NCBI GenBank assembly: GCA_013399695.1
Contig: VXAU01000197.1
Coordinates: 964,303-1,028,302 of the forward strand
Source: Formicarius rufipectus
Taxonomy: Eukaryota; Chordata; Aves; Passeriformes; Formicariidae
Reading direction: 5' to 3'
Length of the DNA: 64,000 nt
The notes under the pieces are model-generated. The model worked only from the letters and a program-made list of their open reading frames with translations, did not search any database and had not been told where the DNA came from. A program made the position numbers and the translations under genes. How positions within the stretch are numbered: position 1 is the stretch's first letter; the number at the start of each line of letters is the position of its first letter. Of the stretch, positions 37,871 to 51,638 are shown piece by piece.

Positions 37871-40800
37871 ACTTTAATAGTGGTCAGTATATCCTTTTCC
37901 TAAGTGAAATATTAGGAAAAAAATTAAGAGGCCAGGCCATTATCCCCACACCAAATTGTAAATCAGCCCAGGGAACCATCTGTAAACAAAGCAGGGATGC
38001 TCCAGGGACAGACTGAACCCAAGTGGGGCCACTGGAACAGCAGGGGAAGCAAAGGATCAAGGTATGGATTTCCCATCCAGAAGCCACTGCTCTCTCTCAG
38101 GAGATGACAGTCTTCTTGCCAGGCTGTGCCTTCTTGCCAAAAATCAATCTAAGCCTACCACTCTGCATACCTGAGAGGAACAGAATAAAAAAGGAGGATG
38201 TCACTGAGGAGAATGGGAAACACTGCACTGTGCTGGAACTGCTGGCTCCAGAGAGGTGAGGTCACACATCGGCGTGGGAAGAGGCTCCACAGCTTCAGGG
38301 GGCTGCAGGGCAGGGGCTGCAAGCTGGCAGGAGTTCCCTTTCCCTTGATTAGTGCCATGCACTGCTGGAATACCCTAAAATAGCTGAATAATGGCAGAAA
38401 CGGTCCACAGAGGGAAAGAAGTTCTACGCCAATGCCTCTCCTTGAAAAGATCATTCTAACAATCTCTTCTGGCTTGGCTTACTCTCTGGTTTACCAGTTT
38501 TGTGCAAGAACTGATATATCAGATACAAATTCTCCCCACAGCACAACCACCTGTCATTATTTTATAAAATTAATCCAAAACACACGTTCTATAGGTAAAT
38601 TGTCATATAAATAAATTGTAGGGATGCCTGAAGGGAAATGGAAGAACTCAAAACACTTGCTATACATTACCACTTTCAATGCTACCTGAAAGTATTAAAG
38701 AAAATTATTATTGCTGAGCACTCAGACCCATTTGCTGAGACACCCACTGATATGAATAGTTGACCCTACACTTAAGTATTTTAATTTTAATGTTCATAGC
38801 CCACTTGTCCCCCCTTGAGGTGTGATCTGACACACAGCCAAGAGGGAAAACTGTTTAGAGCTCTAATAGCACAGAAACACATTTGCAAGTGCTCTTTTCA
38901 TTTGTCCTCCACCAATCAGTCAAGGGCCCAAGCTCTTGAAGAACTACTGTTGCACTGAACTCTGGCACTGGCCAGCAGCAAAGCTACAGAGGGAAATAAT
39001 TCCCAAGGACTCAGACACTTCAGAGCATCCCAGCAATAAGATTGATAAAGGGGAGAAAACTGAGGAGGGAGCCTCAGAATGGTTTGTCTTGGGCCTGGCT
39101 CCACCCTGGGCTGGTGGGGAGAGCTGGAGATGCTCCCCAGGTGTCCCAGCCCTCACTCCCTGTTCAACTGCCTGTGACTTGCACGTTCTCCTCTGTGTGT
39201 GCAGCAAGAGCATCCCTGCCCAGCACAGCACCACAGAGGGCTCTCCAGCACCAAAGCAGAGCCCTCAGCACAGGGCAAACAGCAAGAGAAAGTTACTGTG
39301 AGCAAATTCTGCCAGCGTCCATTTCACCTCAGCAGAGATAAGGAAAAGAGAAAAGTGGCAGGACAACAAAGTCCAACACATCCTCACGTTCCACTGAAGT
39401 TCTCACTGTTGTGGTTTTAGTCATTTGGTGGAAACCAGGACAGTTCTACCCAGCAGAGGAACAGAATCCTGAAAGCCTTTCTAAATCAAATAGAGAGGGG
39501 CCAAGACAAAGGCTAATTACTATTAGGAGGAAATTTGTTACGTTCAGATACATAAATGACCCAGGTTGTGATAAAAATTGACTGGGCATAGAAACCCTTG
39601 GGAATCAGTTCCAAAGTGAGGTTATTACCTTGGAGTGCACATGTGCAACGACCCCCACTGGGAGAGCCCACAGCCCAAAAATGCACACAAATACCATTAC
39701 ACAGTCCTACATCATTTCAAAGCTTCATCTCCATTTCCATGTGTCTGACAGCAAACAGGAACATCCTGATCCCTCTTTAGTTTACTGCACACATCAGGCC
39801 TTTGAAAACGCTTCAGAAAGGCTTCATCAGCCAGGAGCACAGGTCTCTATGTTCCAGTTTCTTTTTGGGGGGTTTGATTCTTTTAGGACATGCTAGAGAG
39901 GCATGAGTTTATGACTAGTCGTTCTGCTGGCTGATTCTGCATCCAGTGGAATAAATATTTGTAACCACCCAGCAATACCTTCTCTAAAGCAGAGCATCTC
40001 AAACACTTGACAAGTACCAATTAAGTCTTGTATATAGAGATATTGTTTTTCATTTTTTGTATCATTCCATTTAACTTCCTAATGAGGTGAAATAATTTAG
40101 GAGACTCTGCCTACAAGAGAATTAACATGGAGCTGTTGTAGTTGCCACATCCAGAAATCTCTGAGCACCTGATAAGGATAAGCCTCATAACCACCCATAT
40201 GGTAATTGCTTATGATTTTGCAAATGCCTCTTTCCATTTTAGAGTAACACCCTACACACAGGAGATAGCCTCATTAGAAACATTACACTACAACTGATAA
40301 AAACTGAAGGAGATGGGGTCCAAAATACCAATTCCAGCAGGCAAGAAAGCAATAGCTGAAATTAATTCCATACTGAAATCCCATGACTTGAACAGAATGC
40401 AAAGTGCAGTAATTATATTCAAATCTGACGAATGCCATAATTACAACTTCAGAGATAAGGGGAAATATTTTGAGAAGCAGTAGTTCAACTGAAGGCTATT
40501 TAAAACTGGGAGTGTTAGACTTTACCTACTATAAAACAGTTGTAGGGGATTAACAACACTTGTATTTTTAATTGTCTATGTCTGCACTTATGCTGTTTTG
40601 GAGCTAGAGAAAACACCTCCCTTGTCTAACACACTGGCCTTAACAACGCTCCTATGAAGACACTGAACTTCTCTCTGAATCAAGGAGGAACTAGTGCCCA
40701 AATGTTTTCAGGGACACCTCATTTTTCCTCAAAGACCTGTAAAGCTGAAGTCTTCACTACCTGTAGTGAATATGAATGATTAATACTAACTTGAAGAACA

Positions 40801-42424
40801 ACAGAGCAGCAACAAGGAATCCTTTCCAGGTAATAGAACTGCCTCGACAGTTATTGGAAGAAGGAATTTAAGCAGCTATTCTGCAAGGCTAAAGACAATC
40901 AGGAGAACATAATGCAGTTACTACAGACAAGTTTTGATGAGGAGACTGCTCACCTATAAATGAAAGTCCTTCCTTACACAATTTTCTTCTCTAAGACACA
41001 GAAAACGATGGCAGGAGAATGACACTTCATCTTCCCAAGTTACAGGGGCAGAAACTCACACGAGGCCAAAGTGATTTCCAGCTAATGTGGTATTTCTGAA
41101 TGCAAGATTAATAACAGAGCTTTCTCCTTTCATTTACCTTTTTCCAAGTCACTTCACTGCCTGCTCATACAGGCCCTGGTGGCAGGCAGGACCCACAGGC
41201 TGTTCACAAGCACCAGCAGGACATTCCAGACCAGTATCATCTGTCCCTTTGAGAAGGGCAGACAGTATTTTTCAGGGATCTTTGCTAAGAATTTCTACCA
41301 GAAGAAAACATGGTAAGAAGCCTCATTCCAAAAACTTTTGGATCTAATATCCAGCTTGCAGTTCTGTGAGTGGGAAACTGGTAGAGATGGTAATTCTTCT
41401 GTTTAAGTCAAAGTCAAAACTGGTCACATCTATCTTATTGCCAAGCACACAGGCTTTGATTTCAAAGCCTGCCCTATAACGAGTAAACTGAAATTTGTGA
41501 CAAGGAACAGAGCTTAGAAAAACAGAAGATTAATTAATGTGAAAATAAGGATATACAGGATTTGCTGTTCAGGTCTTTGAAGGAGAGAATAAACACAAGT
41601 TTGAGAACACTGAAGAAAGGACTGTCAGCAGTTGGACAAGACAACAATGACAAGACAACATCATGTTGGGTAGACCAAGGAAAGAAATGTCAAGGACTTT
41701 CTAAGAGCTCAGGGACAGAAAGGTATGAAGTACAGGCAGAATAACTTATGCTTCTGCAATCCAGAGGACAGTTTGCATTACAGAAATAAATATGAAGGAC
41801 TATCAGAAAGCAAAGAGTGTGTGGGTGTTAGAAGACAAAAGCACAATGTTATGCAACAACAAAACCCCCACAAATGTATAAACCCACACAAGACCCCAAG
41901 GATCTTAATTGGAGATAACAGGGCTGACCCACAGTCCTATTTTCTTTCACATATTCAGCCAACAAACTGCAGAGAATTCCAGCAGCCAGAACTGACAGTG
42001 ACATTTTAAGTCAATGAGAATCTATTTTACTCTTCCTCCCACAACACAAATGAATAGTAGTGCTAATGAAATTCCACTCCTATTATAAACTGACAAAACA
42101 CAATCCTGCATTTATCCCTTCCAGCAAAATTTGGCTTTTAACAAACTCAGGCCATTGTGAAATACCCTGTGGTCACAACATGACAAAACAAAATGCCACT
42201 CTTTTCTCCTGCAATGAACTTCTCCCAGTTAACTTGACTTTAGCGGACCAAGAGAAATCCTTTTTCTTCTGTATTTCATACCTACATATTTTGGTGAATC
42301 ATATTAACATTCACAATTTTAGTCACAGACTTTTAATACAGTCTGGTTATTTAATTCACAACTGATCAACTGTTTCTGACAGAGGATGGGCTTCTATTCA
42401 TTACATCAAAATAACTTGCTCATA

Positions 42425-42445
42425 GGGGGGGAAAAAAAAAAAAAA
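42425..42445. repeat. G7-A14 homopolymer pair
   Basis: Seven G immediately followed by fourteen A. A slippage-prone junction; no element body seen. Confidence 0.88.
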
Positions 42446-45050
42446 TCAACCAGCCCATACACTGGTCTCCAGTGCTGTCTTCTCCAGGGCCAAAGAATTA
42501 CATTACATGCAGAAATAAAAAGAACTGATTGGATTTTGGACCAATATGCAAAATGTAATCTCTGCATGTTATTATTCAGAAGAAATGGCGAAAATACTTT
42601 TCTTCCTTTTTAAATGAGTTCTCAGAAAGGCAAGATAACCTTTTCCTATGTAATTGTGGTATACAGTAGGGAAGAAGCCCTTTGTATCTCTCAGTCAGAA
42701 AAGCACAGAGAAATAATTCTGTGCTTCTTCCAGGCAAAAAAAGAAACAGCTTTAATATTTAGCAAGCAGGAAAAAAGAGGGGGCAATAACTAACTAACAG
42801 AGCAGTGTTACACTGAGCTGCCTGTTCTCACAAGTTACTCAGGGTGTGACCAGCTGCCAGGGTAACACCCCAAAAGCACAGGGGATGCAGCAATGCCCCC
42901 TCCTCTGGGGTGTTATAAAGAAGAAAGGAAGGCAAGAGCCTTCGTCTTCAAACCCAGCAACAAAACAGGGTCCTTTACCCTCTAGCAAGTGCAAACAACT
43001 CCACGGCACATCTGTCTGCTTGACAAATTCCATTTGAGTAAAGACTTTTTTCCCCCCAGTCTCTAATTTTATCTGTAATTTTTCAAGGTTGGAAGGAAAC
43101 AGTTATGCATCCCATTGAGTGGAGGCAGCAATTCACTCAGCCTCTCAGTCACCTAACACCACTTGCCAGCTCCCCCAGAGGTCAGAATCCACCTCTATCT
43201 GCTAAGATTAGAGACAATAAGAAAATGCAGCATGTTATCTTTAAAATCCCATGTGTTTTCCTATTTAGCTTCCTTCAACATAGCTGAATGGCTAAAGTAT
43301 GGCAAATGTCACCCTATTTTGTTAAAGAAATCACATGCAAGTACTGGAATGCCTTTCCTGAAAATGTTTCTGAAGGTAACAGTAAAAAGCACTCATTTAG
43401 CATAAGCCGTTAATTCAGGATCTGTAGCTCCAAACAAGTTATGCTTTGTGGCAACATCATTATAGACAGTTTTGTCTGTAGCTATCTTTGTAAAAACCCC
43501 TTATTTTTCTCAGTCACTGCTGAAAGTCAAGTTTCTGTGGAGAGAGTGAGGAATAACAATAAGGGAACACGTTTCTAAGACTAAAGCATTCTCAGCACTC
43601 TCATCAGTCTGTAAAGTGTTTTTCCCTTCTTTACCTTGACTGTATACACTTGCCCCATCCCCTCTGACAATAAAGGTGCTTTGCTCAAATATTATCCATT
43701 CCACTGCTATTACATACACCAAGTGTAACACAACCCAACAGCCAAGCCACAGTAATTCTGCTCACCTGAACTAACAAAAAAAATGTAGGAATTACACTCT
43801 TTGGACCCTGAAAACTAAGGAAGAACTGACATGGAAAGAGAAAAATTTACAGCACAAAATAACAACTGTATCATTTCTTAAACAGCAGCAACTTTTTGTT
43901 GCCCAGAAGTATCCATACGCTTTTTCTACTATTACTGTTACAACCAGCACTAACTGTGGACTGCTCACAAAAGTACTACACAATTACCTACTGCCTTCTC
44001 TACTTACATAGACACTTCTCCCCATAACACTTCTAACCCCCAAAAACGCAAAAGCTGACATTCTCAGTTGGCAAAGATGTCCTTACCTTTACCCCTCACA
44101 GAAGGATGGAAAGCCCAGTGAACAGTGCAAGAATGTAAATTCACATCCCATCTTATTTCCCAGTAACCTTCCCACACAGACAGAGCCCTGCATGTTTCTG
44201 TCCCTTTATCACTGTTGTCTGTACCCAGTAAAGCATGTTTTGTCCTTGTGTTCTGTGCAGGAGAGCTGTGCGTGACCCAGACACACCTGGAACAGCCTCA
44301 GCACCACCTCCTTCAGTGTCTCCTTCCCACTCACAGCTAAGTCCCGGAATGGAAATTACGTTGGGAAATACAGTTTTTAAAAAACAGGAAAACAAGGAAT
44401 ACAGGAATACCTGCAGCTATGACTCACTTCCACAAAGTAAAACTCCTTTCATAATCCAACTCAATATGGAGTTTAAGTTTACTGACATCAGAAAGATGAA
44501 AAATCATCCTCCCATGATCATCTTCCTTTGATTCAGTTGAGGACCGTTACTGCTGGTAAGTACTTTGGGTGTGAAGATATCAGCATCTAATACTTAAAAA
44601 ATAATTTATCCTTTCCTAGCAACTTTTATTTCTATGGAAGGTATTGCTCATGCTCATTTGAAGAAGTTACTGCTTTTCATTTAATACATGCCTATATAAG
44701 AAGGTTCCATGACAATGCTACAGCAGAGCTGGAACACCTGACAGGTCCAAGAGCAGTCAGACATCCCTACGAGAGAACTTGCAAATTTTGGCACAGCAAG
44801 ATCCATTATGTTGCAAATTCTAAACAGGATTTTCACTAACCTTCAGCATCAGTGATTGAGAGAGAGACATCAGGCAGCCAAAGACAGACAAGTCAAAGAA
44901 TGAGTTGTATACAAATTTCCACCTGCTGGCGGGAGGGATTTACACAGCAGTAGTGTGGCTCTCCAGTGGTCTGAGTCTGGAATAAATCCAATAAATCAGA
45001 GGAGTTTCTTTAAGTTGACAAAAGAACACCAAGCAGCATTTATCCTGCAG

Positions 45051-45127
45051 AGGCACTGGCACACCCAGGTTATCAGAGCAGGGCTGGGCATGCCCAGGCT
45101 CAGCGTCCAGGTGTTCAAGGCCACAGG
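45051..45127 (+). repeat. CR1 LINE fragment, upstream part of the 3' region
   Basis: The order of blocks gaggcactggcac, ccaggtta-cagag, ggctgggcatgccc and gtccaggtgttcaaggcca matches the CR1 segment that lies about 100-200 bp before the 3' end (gaggcactgg...aggttgcccagag...ggatgcccc...gtgttcaaggcca). The terminal part with the cttccaac motif and the attctatg repeats is not recognisable after about 45130, so the copy is truncated or strongly diverged. It is on the plus strand. Confidence 0.65.
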
Positions 45128-45702
45128 GGAGCCAAGGGGCTGTACCCACCACAGGAACCCCCTGCTCCCAGTCCTTCAGAGCTGATCACAGCATGACACC
45201 AGCTGGAAAAGGGCCTTTCCACAGCACTGCAGCAGTGACAAAAAAGCCTCCATTGTCTATAAACAGAGGGAGAACGAACCTCTGTTCTCTATTACGTCAA
45301 CAACTAGAGAATTTCCAAGTACAGACACCACACTCCCAACCTTACTTAGGGTTTTTTTCTACACTGTGGCCTCCAGGCTTTCATCTGATGCCAGTTCTAA
45401 CACTTTGGGTTCATAATCAATCATCAGTGGCTTTTATCAAGTATACTCCCTGCAAGTTTAACATTCAAGTCCCAAACAGCACTATGAGCCCGAAGTTGCC
45501 CAGAACAGGAGAAACTGCATCATCTCTGCTGTGAGACTGTCCAAAAGGCACGAAGAGAAGTTCATGAGTTACAAACCAATGTTCTACAGTCCTTTCACTA
45601 CGCCTTAGGTGGAATGTCAAAGTGTCTGCTTTCCTTCCCTTCTGACCTTGATGACATGTATGACAAGGTTGTTTTCAAACACCTTTCTAAACTCAGCTCT
45701 AT

Positions 45703-45718
45703 AAAAAAAAAAAAAAAA
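45703..45718. repeat. A16 homopolymer
   Basis: Sixteen A between ctctat and caacttc. Simple sequence. Confidence 0.9.
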
Positions 45719-46257
45719 CAACTTCTTGAAAGACATGCCATTGCACTGACACATGCTGGTAAACACCCAGCCTTAGAGCTGCCCCCTGTCCCTAAAAATA
45801 CCCAGAGAGTGATGTGCAACCATCAAACAAATACAAACTTCCTCCAAGAATGTTGAAGATTTTATCTCTGTCACCAAATGAAGTGTTACATCCTTGTGCC
45901 AAAATACCATCCTATACATGTATATAGTAAAACTCAAAAAAATACACCAGCAACTATTTTCACAAGTGTCCAGTGCCAAGAGAAGAAACATTCAACACGA
46001 GTGCTGTGATCCATTACAGCATTTTGAAGTCAATCTTCTGTCAGCTGTCAGTTATCATTGTCTCAAGTTATCTCAAGGAGAAGAAACACTTTGGGAAAGA
46101 AAAAGAATTACCATACAATAGGCTACAATTTAATTAGAATAAGGAACATGCTGAAGATAATGTCAACAAAAGGATATGCTAATTATTATTTTAATGAGAT
46201 AAATATGCCCTCATATCCCCAGTCAAAAATGCCCCAAATCTACATTGGCAATGGAGA

Positions 46258-46268
46258 GGGGGGGGGGG
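46258..46268. repeat. G11 homopolymer
   Basis: Eleven consecutive G after gaga and before cagtggc. It is the longest G-run in the window and is likely length-variable. Confidence 0.9.
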
Positions 46269-49200
46269 CAGTGGCAACAAACAAAGTCTCCCTTTCTACT
46301 GACGTGGGCGATGCTGAAGCTCCAACAATTCCTGGAATTCCAGTCAGGAAGGAGAGAGGGAACAAGTGATGCTTTAACTTCTGAGACATATCAGGGCACA
46401 TTTCCCTTCTGCTTCTGAGCGCCCTGTTCCAGGCAAACAATCCCAGCCAGAACCCTCATGGGACAACTCATCTCCACAGTTGTTCATGTGTGACCCTCCG
46501 ATAGAGGCAAAATTCAGCTTTAAATCTAAAACACGAAGCTGACTGTTTATTGTTAGAGTCTAATGCTCTCTACTTCATTACGTAGGTATTTCAAGAACCT
46601 ATCTCAAAACTCAGTCATCAGGTTTTTAACAGGAAGAAAGCATCTGTAAGTTGCACAAGATAAAGAGTCTTGCAAAATTCATGTTTAGCAGCAGCTAAAA
46701 CTGACTGCATTTCAACTACATCTGTATCTGTTCTGCAATGTAATGTTAATGGAAGAGGATGTGTTTCTGAGGGGAGGAGAGTGAGGAGCAAGTATTGTAA
46801 GGCATTTCTAAGCTAATGCTTTGTATTTATTGTTTAATCATTTTCATCATCTGAGTTTCCTTTATCTGCTTGGAAAGGCCTTTAATGGATGTAACAATAA
46901 AAGGAGAAAATCCAGCTAATATTTATGCCTTGTCAATTCTATTAGATGTTGCTGTAAGAAATGTAAATCAAGAGATGGGGTATTAAAATTTTATTCACTG
47001 TGGTTTTAATAGACCATGCCAGTATTACTGCAGTATTGCCAGAGATGTCTCCAGGAACACTGAACAAATGCTAAGAAGGCCTGCCATGACTGCTGCCATG
47101 AAAATGCAGATTAAATTCAAACCCCTCTTATCACCCAATGGGACTCAATAGGGGAATTCAGTATGGCACCAGGGAACATGCCAGCAGAGACATGGCAGAG
47201 GAATTACACCCTGTGTTTAACCACAATGGAAACACTGGCACCTGGATCTTCTGGACCAGAAGTTACATGTTTGTTCTCAGCACTAATGAGTGCAAAGATG
47301 TCCGAGTCCACTGACAGAAACACATCAGAATGTTTCCACATGCATATCCAAACACAGATTAGCAGTTTTTAGGTTGAGGGAAGCATACAAGTTTGGAATA
47401 GTGATGTATTTCAGATGAAGCACGTTTTCCCTGAGCCATGCAGCGAAAGCAAGGTGGCCCACAGTGATGTATCACAGAGGCTTCAGCTCCACTGGAGTCC
47501 AGCTCAGGCCAACCTCACCCAGGCAACTCCACGGAATTCCACTTCACACAGGGAAGTACTTTTACAAGACATTTTGCCAATGAACAGGTTACATAAGCCA
47601 CATCTACACCCTACTAAAAAATGTTTCAATGAGCAGTATTGCAGCAGATCAGAAGCTCCCCAAAGGGAATCACAGTTTGCTGAACCTGATCAAGGTACCA
47701 AATCCTGTCTGTAGCAACACGGCCTCTCTCAGCTGGGGCACGGGCAGCTGCACAGTGAACTGCACGGACATGAGTGGCCCCAGCCTGTCACATCCCTGCT
47801 GCAGAGCACCAGGCTGGCTCCTGCTGCTGTCACCTCTGCTAGGAGGAGACCTGAACGTGTGGGGGACCAACTTCCAACATCCCAGGGAATGATTATCCAG
47901 GCCTCTAAATTCAGAGTCAAGTGACTGCTAATTTCCATCAGAAACGTAGGAAATTCAGTCCGTGCATATTGTACATAATCCAACACTTGTGTTTAAATCC
48001 ATTCTAGACCAAAGCCAGAACAATTGTGTGGACAACAAAGCCCAAATTAGGACTCATCAGCTATTCTGGAAGGCTCTGTAGGTTCATTTACTAAAGATAA
48101 TCATGGAGATGTAAATTCTCAGGCACACAACACACAGTCAGACTTAGTTTGTAAACCCTGTCATGCAGACAACAGTAAAACTTCACATTCAAGATAAACA
48201 GACCTGGCATCAGATAAACAGGATATAAATAATTTGAGAGCTCCATATGAAAAAAATCCCTAATTAACATCTACATATAATATACATTACCAGGAGGGGA
48301 AATTCCTTTCTAAAATTACTTAGGTCAGACTCGTTTGTACTGCAAGTGTTTATAAATCAAAATGCTATCTTCTGGTAATTTGAGTATTTGGGTCATATCT
48401 TGTGTTTCCTGGATGTGACAAGGAATCTTACATGCCCAAGTCTTAATTTAATAAACTTAACTATAGAAAACACTCTTTAAAAAATAGCTTACTCGCAAGA
48501 AATATCAAGCACATTAAGTAGGAGTTTGATTAATCTAGAGCAATCCATCAATTAAGATTAATTCATTGCTCTTGATCATTCCAGAAAATATGGTAGAAAC
48601 TTTAAAAAAGCAGCCATTAATCTACAAGAAATGAATTAGGGAAAGAAAATTAATTACAAGAAAAAAAAAATCTTCAGAACAGCTAAAAACACCCCTTCTG
48701 GCTGGCTGAGGTCTGAAGTCTGGCAGCCTGGAGGAAGTTTTCAATCCAGTCAAGTGTGTTTTATACATTACAAGCAAAACTGACCACTTAAATCACACAA
48801 CCATAGCTCTGGAAATACCTATTTAGTATTCACTTCTGAAAAGGCAGTTATTTTTAATGCTTTTCAAATCACTTCTGGGCATCCATGGGCTAGAAGCTTT
48901 TATGCTAAATTCACTTAAAAAAGCATCTTCCTAGAGAAGATTAAAAAGAAATGATGACAATTGCATAGCAAACACAGTATCTCACTTTTTTACATGTTCA
49001 CCTTTGTAAAAAATAGCCTTTTTCTTAAGTAACATCCATGAAAATGCCACTAATGAGATTTCATTAGGCTCTTGCTAAAAGTTGAGAACTAAGAGCTTTG
49101 AAAGCTGACTGCATTCAGGGGATGGCACACAGTCTGTCTGACCCACATTCCCCACTGCATGACCAGCAGTATCTGCAATGGCAGAATTTAAGCCACCACT

Positions 49201-51603
49201 CCAATAAATATTCATGCTGCAACTCTCCCTGCCTCGTGGGAAGACACTCAGTCTGTTCAGACCTACTCCCACACACAATATGATGGAACACACTGGACAA
49301 TAGAACCAAAACAGCTCTAGATAACCAAATTTTGTGGTGCAAGACTTGCAGAGCTGCAGGTATTCAAAACCCCAAACAATATGCTGGCACAACAGAAATG
49401 GATACAATTTCTTTCTCCTATTTAGAAAATACCTTTTTTCCATAAAAATGTAGCACCATAGTTACTTAGTTTTCATGTAACTTTAGCCACAGCAGACTAT
49501 TATAAGGGATTTTTGGAAAGAGGAAAAGCCTCCACATTCAAACAGTATAATGTTCCTCCCACTGAAAGCCACAGAAATGCTACTGCTGATCTCAGGGGGA
49601 GGACAAGCACTTCCAAAAGGCTCCAGCTTCTCAGATTTACCACCACAAGGTCTACTGCACAAAAATGCAATTCTATTTCACCACTGAGAGCCACAAGCCA
49701 ATAACCAATCAAAATGAGCCTAAAATGGCTTTATGAGTGAGCAGTCCCAGCCAACAAACTAACCAGCATTCCTCAGGGTGAGAAGCCACTGAAAGCACCA
49801 TCACCCTGGAAATGTATGGCACTCCTGGTTAAGGGTGACACACTCTTTAAAAGCAGTACAGAGAATATCCCCCTTCTGAAATAAGGAATCAGACATGAAA
49901 TCTGTGGGGGGGAAAAAGCCCTTTGGTAACGATAGTACAATTACTACTGCCTTTTTTTTAGTGTGGAATGAACACGAACAGTTTCAAATCTGCACATTCC
50001 TTCATGAATATCCTGCACAGGTTGCTCGTGTATCCACAAACAGCATCTCCTTTGATTGCCTACTACCTTTTTTTCCTAATTTTAGTGTGGCTTTTTGGTA
50101 AGAGATACCACCTAGTTAACTGTCATTTTATTCCCTTTCACCCCTGCAATCATTTTCCTTTGCTCTCAATACTACAAATTTTACCTTACTCTTACAGTGA
50201 AAAACCCTCTAAGGCATCTCCAACCTCTTCTCCACTGCTTAGGATATTCAGAAGCAGTAACACTCAGCTTTGCTCATACTGTGTCAACTGTAGTCCCTTC
50301 TTTCACCCAAAAAATCTACTTCCCTTAAAGCAAATTTAAAAGGAGACTACTAAAATAAAGTTTTTAAAAGTCTGAATTATTCAATCAATTTTATTCATTT
50401 AAATAAGCACAGCTGTCTCCTGGTTTTAGTCATTTAAGAGACCAGCTTTTTTAATCATGTTCCTTTATCCCAACCTAATGACTCTTCCTCATGTAAGAAA
50501 ACTTCTGTCTGATGAGTTCTCAGGAATGACTTCCCACAGCAGTGAAGTCACACAAATTAATAAATTGCTTGGTCTTTGATTATGCTGACTGGACTGTTCT
50601 GACAAGGGCCCTTCCCTTCCAGCAGGGAAGTCAGAGTGCAGAGAGCCACACATCCCACCACAGCAGGAGGTGAATGGGCACTGAATTTATACCTGAGCTC
50701 CAGTCACAAGGCACAGAGTTCTGCACAGAGCAACAAGAACAGCCCCAGATGGAGTCTGTCAGAACAGCTGAACACACACCTGAGGGACTGAGCAGGCAGT
50801 CAGGAGCTGGGAAGCTACTTCACCTCTTATCTAAAACCCAGACAGCAGCAGAAAAAACCTTTTGAAAAGGCTCATTTATAAAGTTTTGGAAGCTTTATTA
50901 TTAGTTACACTATATGCAGTTAATTATTCTACATTTTGATTATAGAGACATTAGTTTTCATACGGTGCTGTGCTATTCTAAGAGGCTAATTCAACCTCTT
51001 GCATATTTTAGCCCTGCTCAGTTCAACAGTCCCTCTGGTTGAAGAAAGGCACTGCAGGCTATTACAAAATAATGAATTTAGTCTTCCATCACTTTATTGT
51101 TGGCTAAGGAATGACAACTGTGAGACTGTCTGAGACAGTGAACAGCAAGACTGATTAAAAAAGAGTAACAATTTTGCTTTGAGATTTCACAGACATGAAC
51201 ACATGTAATAACGAAGGAAATACAAATGTATGTAAGAAATTTTGGCAACTCTTACCACCCTTTCAGGCGAGTTGTTAGGCCCCTTTCCTTGTTCATAAAG
51301 CAAACTCAGTTATGGACACCCCTGGAAAACATAAGAGACAGACCAAACTGAATAGGAACACTAATTAGTGTGACTAATGTCTTCTTGACCTTCAAAATCT
51401 AAAAAACTTTAGATCCCAAATTTCTCTACAGAATCTTAGTTTTTTTTTTAAAAAAAAAGGAATCAAGATGCTGGAGAGGCACAAATCTTTATATCACTAC
51501 ATAGTGAGCAGACAGAGGAGTTGGTCCTTTTGCTGTGGGGTACACTGGATTTTCAGGACAGTCACACTGACAGAGGGTATCCCTTAACAGCAGGGATCTA
51601 AGT

Positions 51604-51638
51604 AATGAATACCACAAATACAATGAATACCACAAATA
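51604..51638. repeat. 18-bp tandem duplication
   Basis: The unit aatgaataccacaaatac occurs twice in direct succession; only the last base of the second copy differs. It gives a YLWYSL-type duplicated peptide in a minus-strand frame, which is not evidence of coding. Confidence 0.9.

Larger units (their letters stand above)
33640..45050. other. Presumed intron between exons A and F, proximal part
   Basis: No splice-bounded frame fits the phase between candidate exons A and F. The region holds the T/G-rich tract, the 37.6-kb candidate element and simple A-runs. The 145-codon plus frame at 35821-36258 begins on a TTG codon, becomes Pro/Gly-rich and resembles nothing known. Confidence 0.5.

Noticed and set aside
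40797..40830. Plus-strand 33-nt open segment ending at TTCCAG|gtaata
   Set aside because: Illustrates the chance rate of tiny open segments with passable splice sites; no partner exon.
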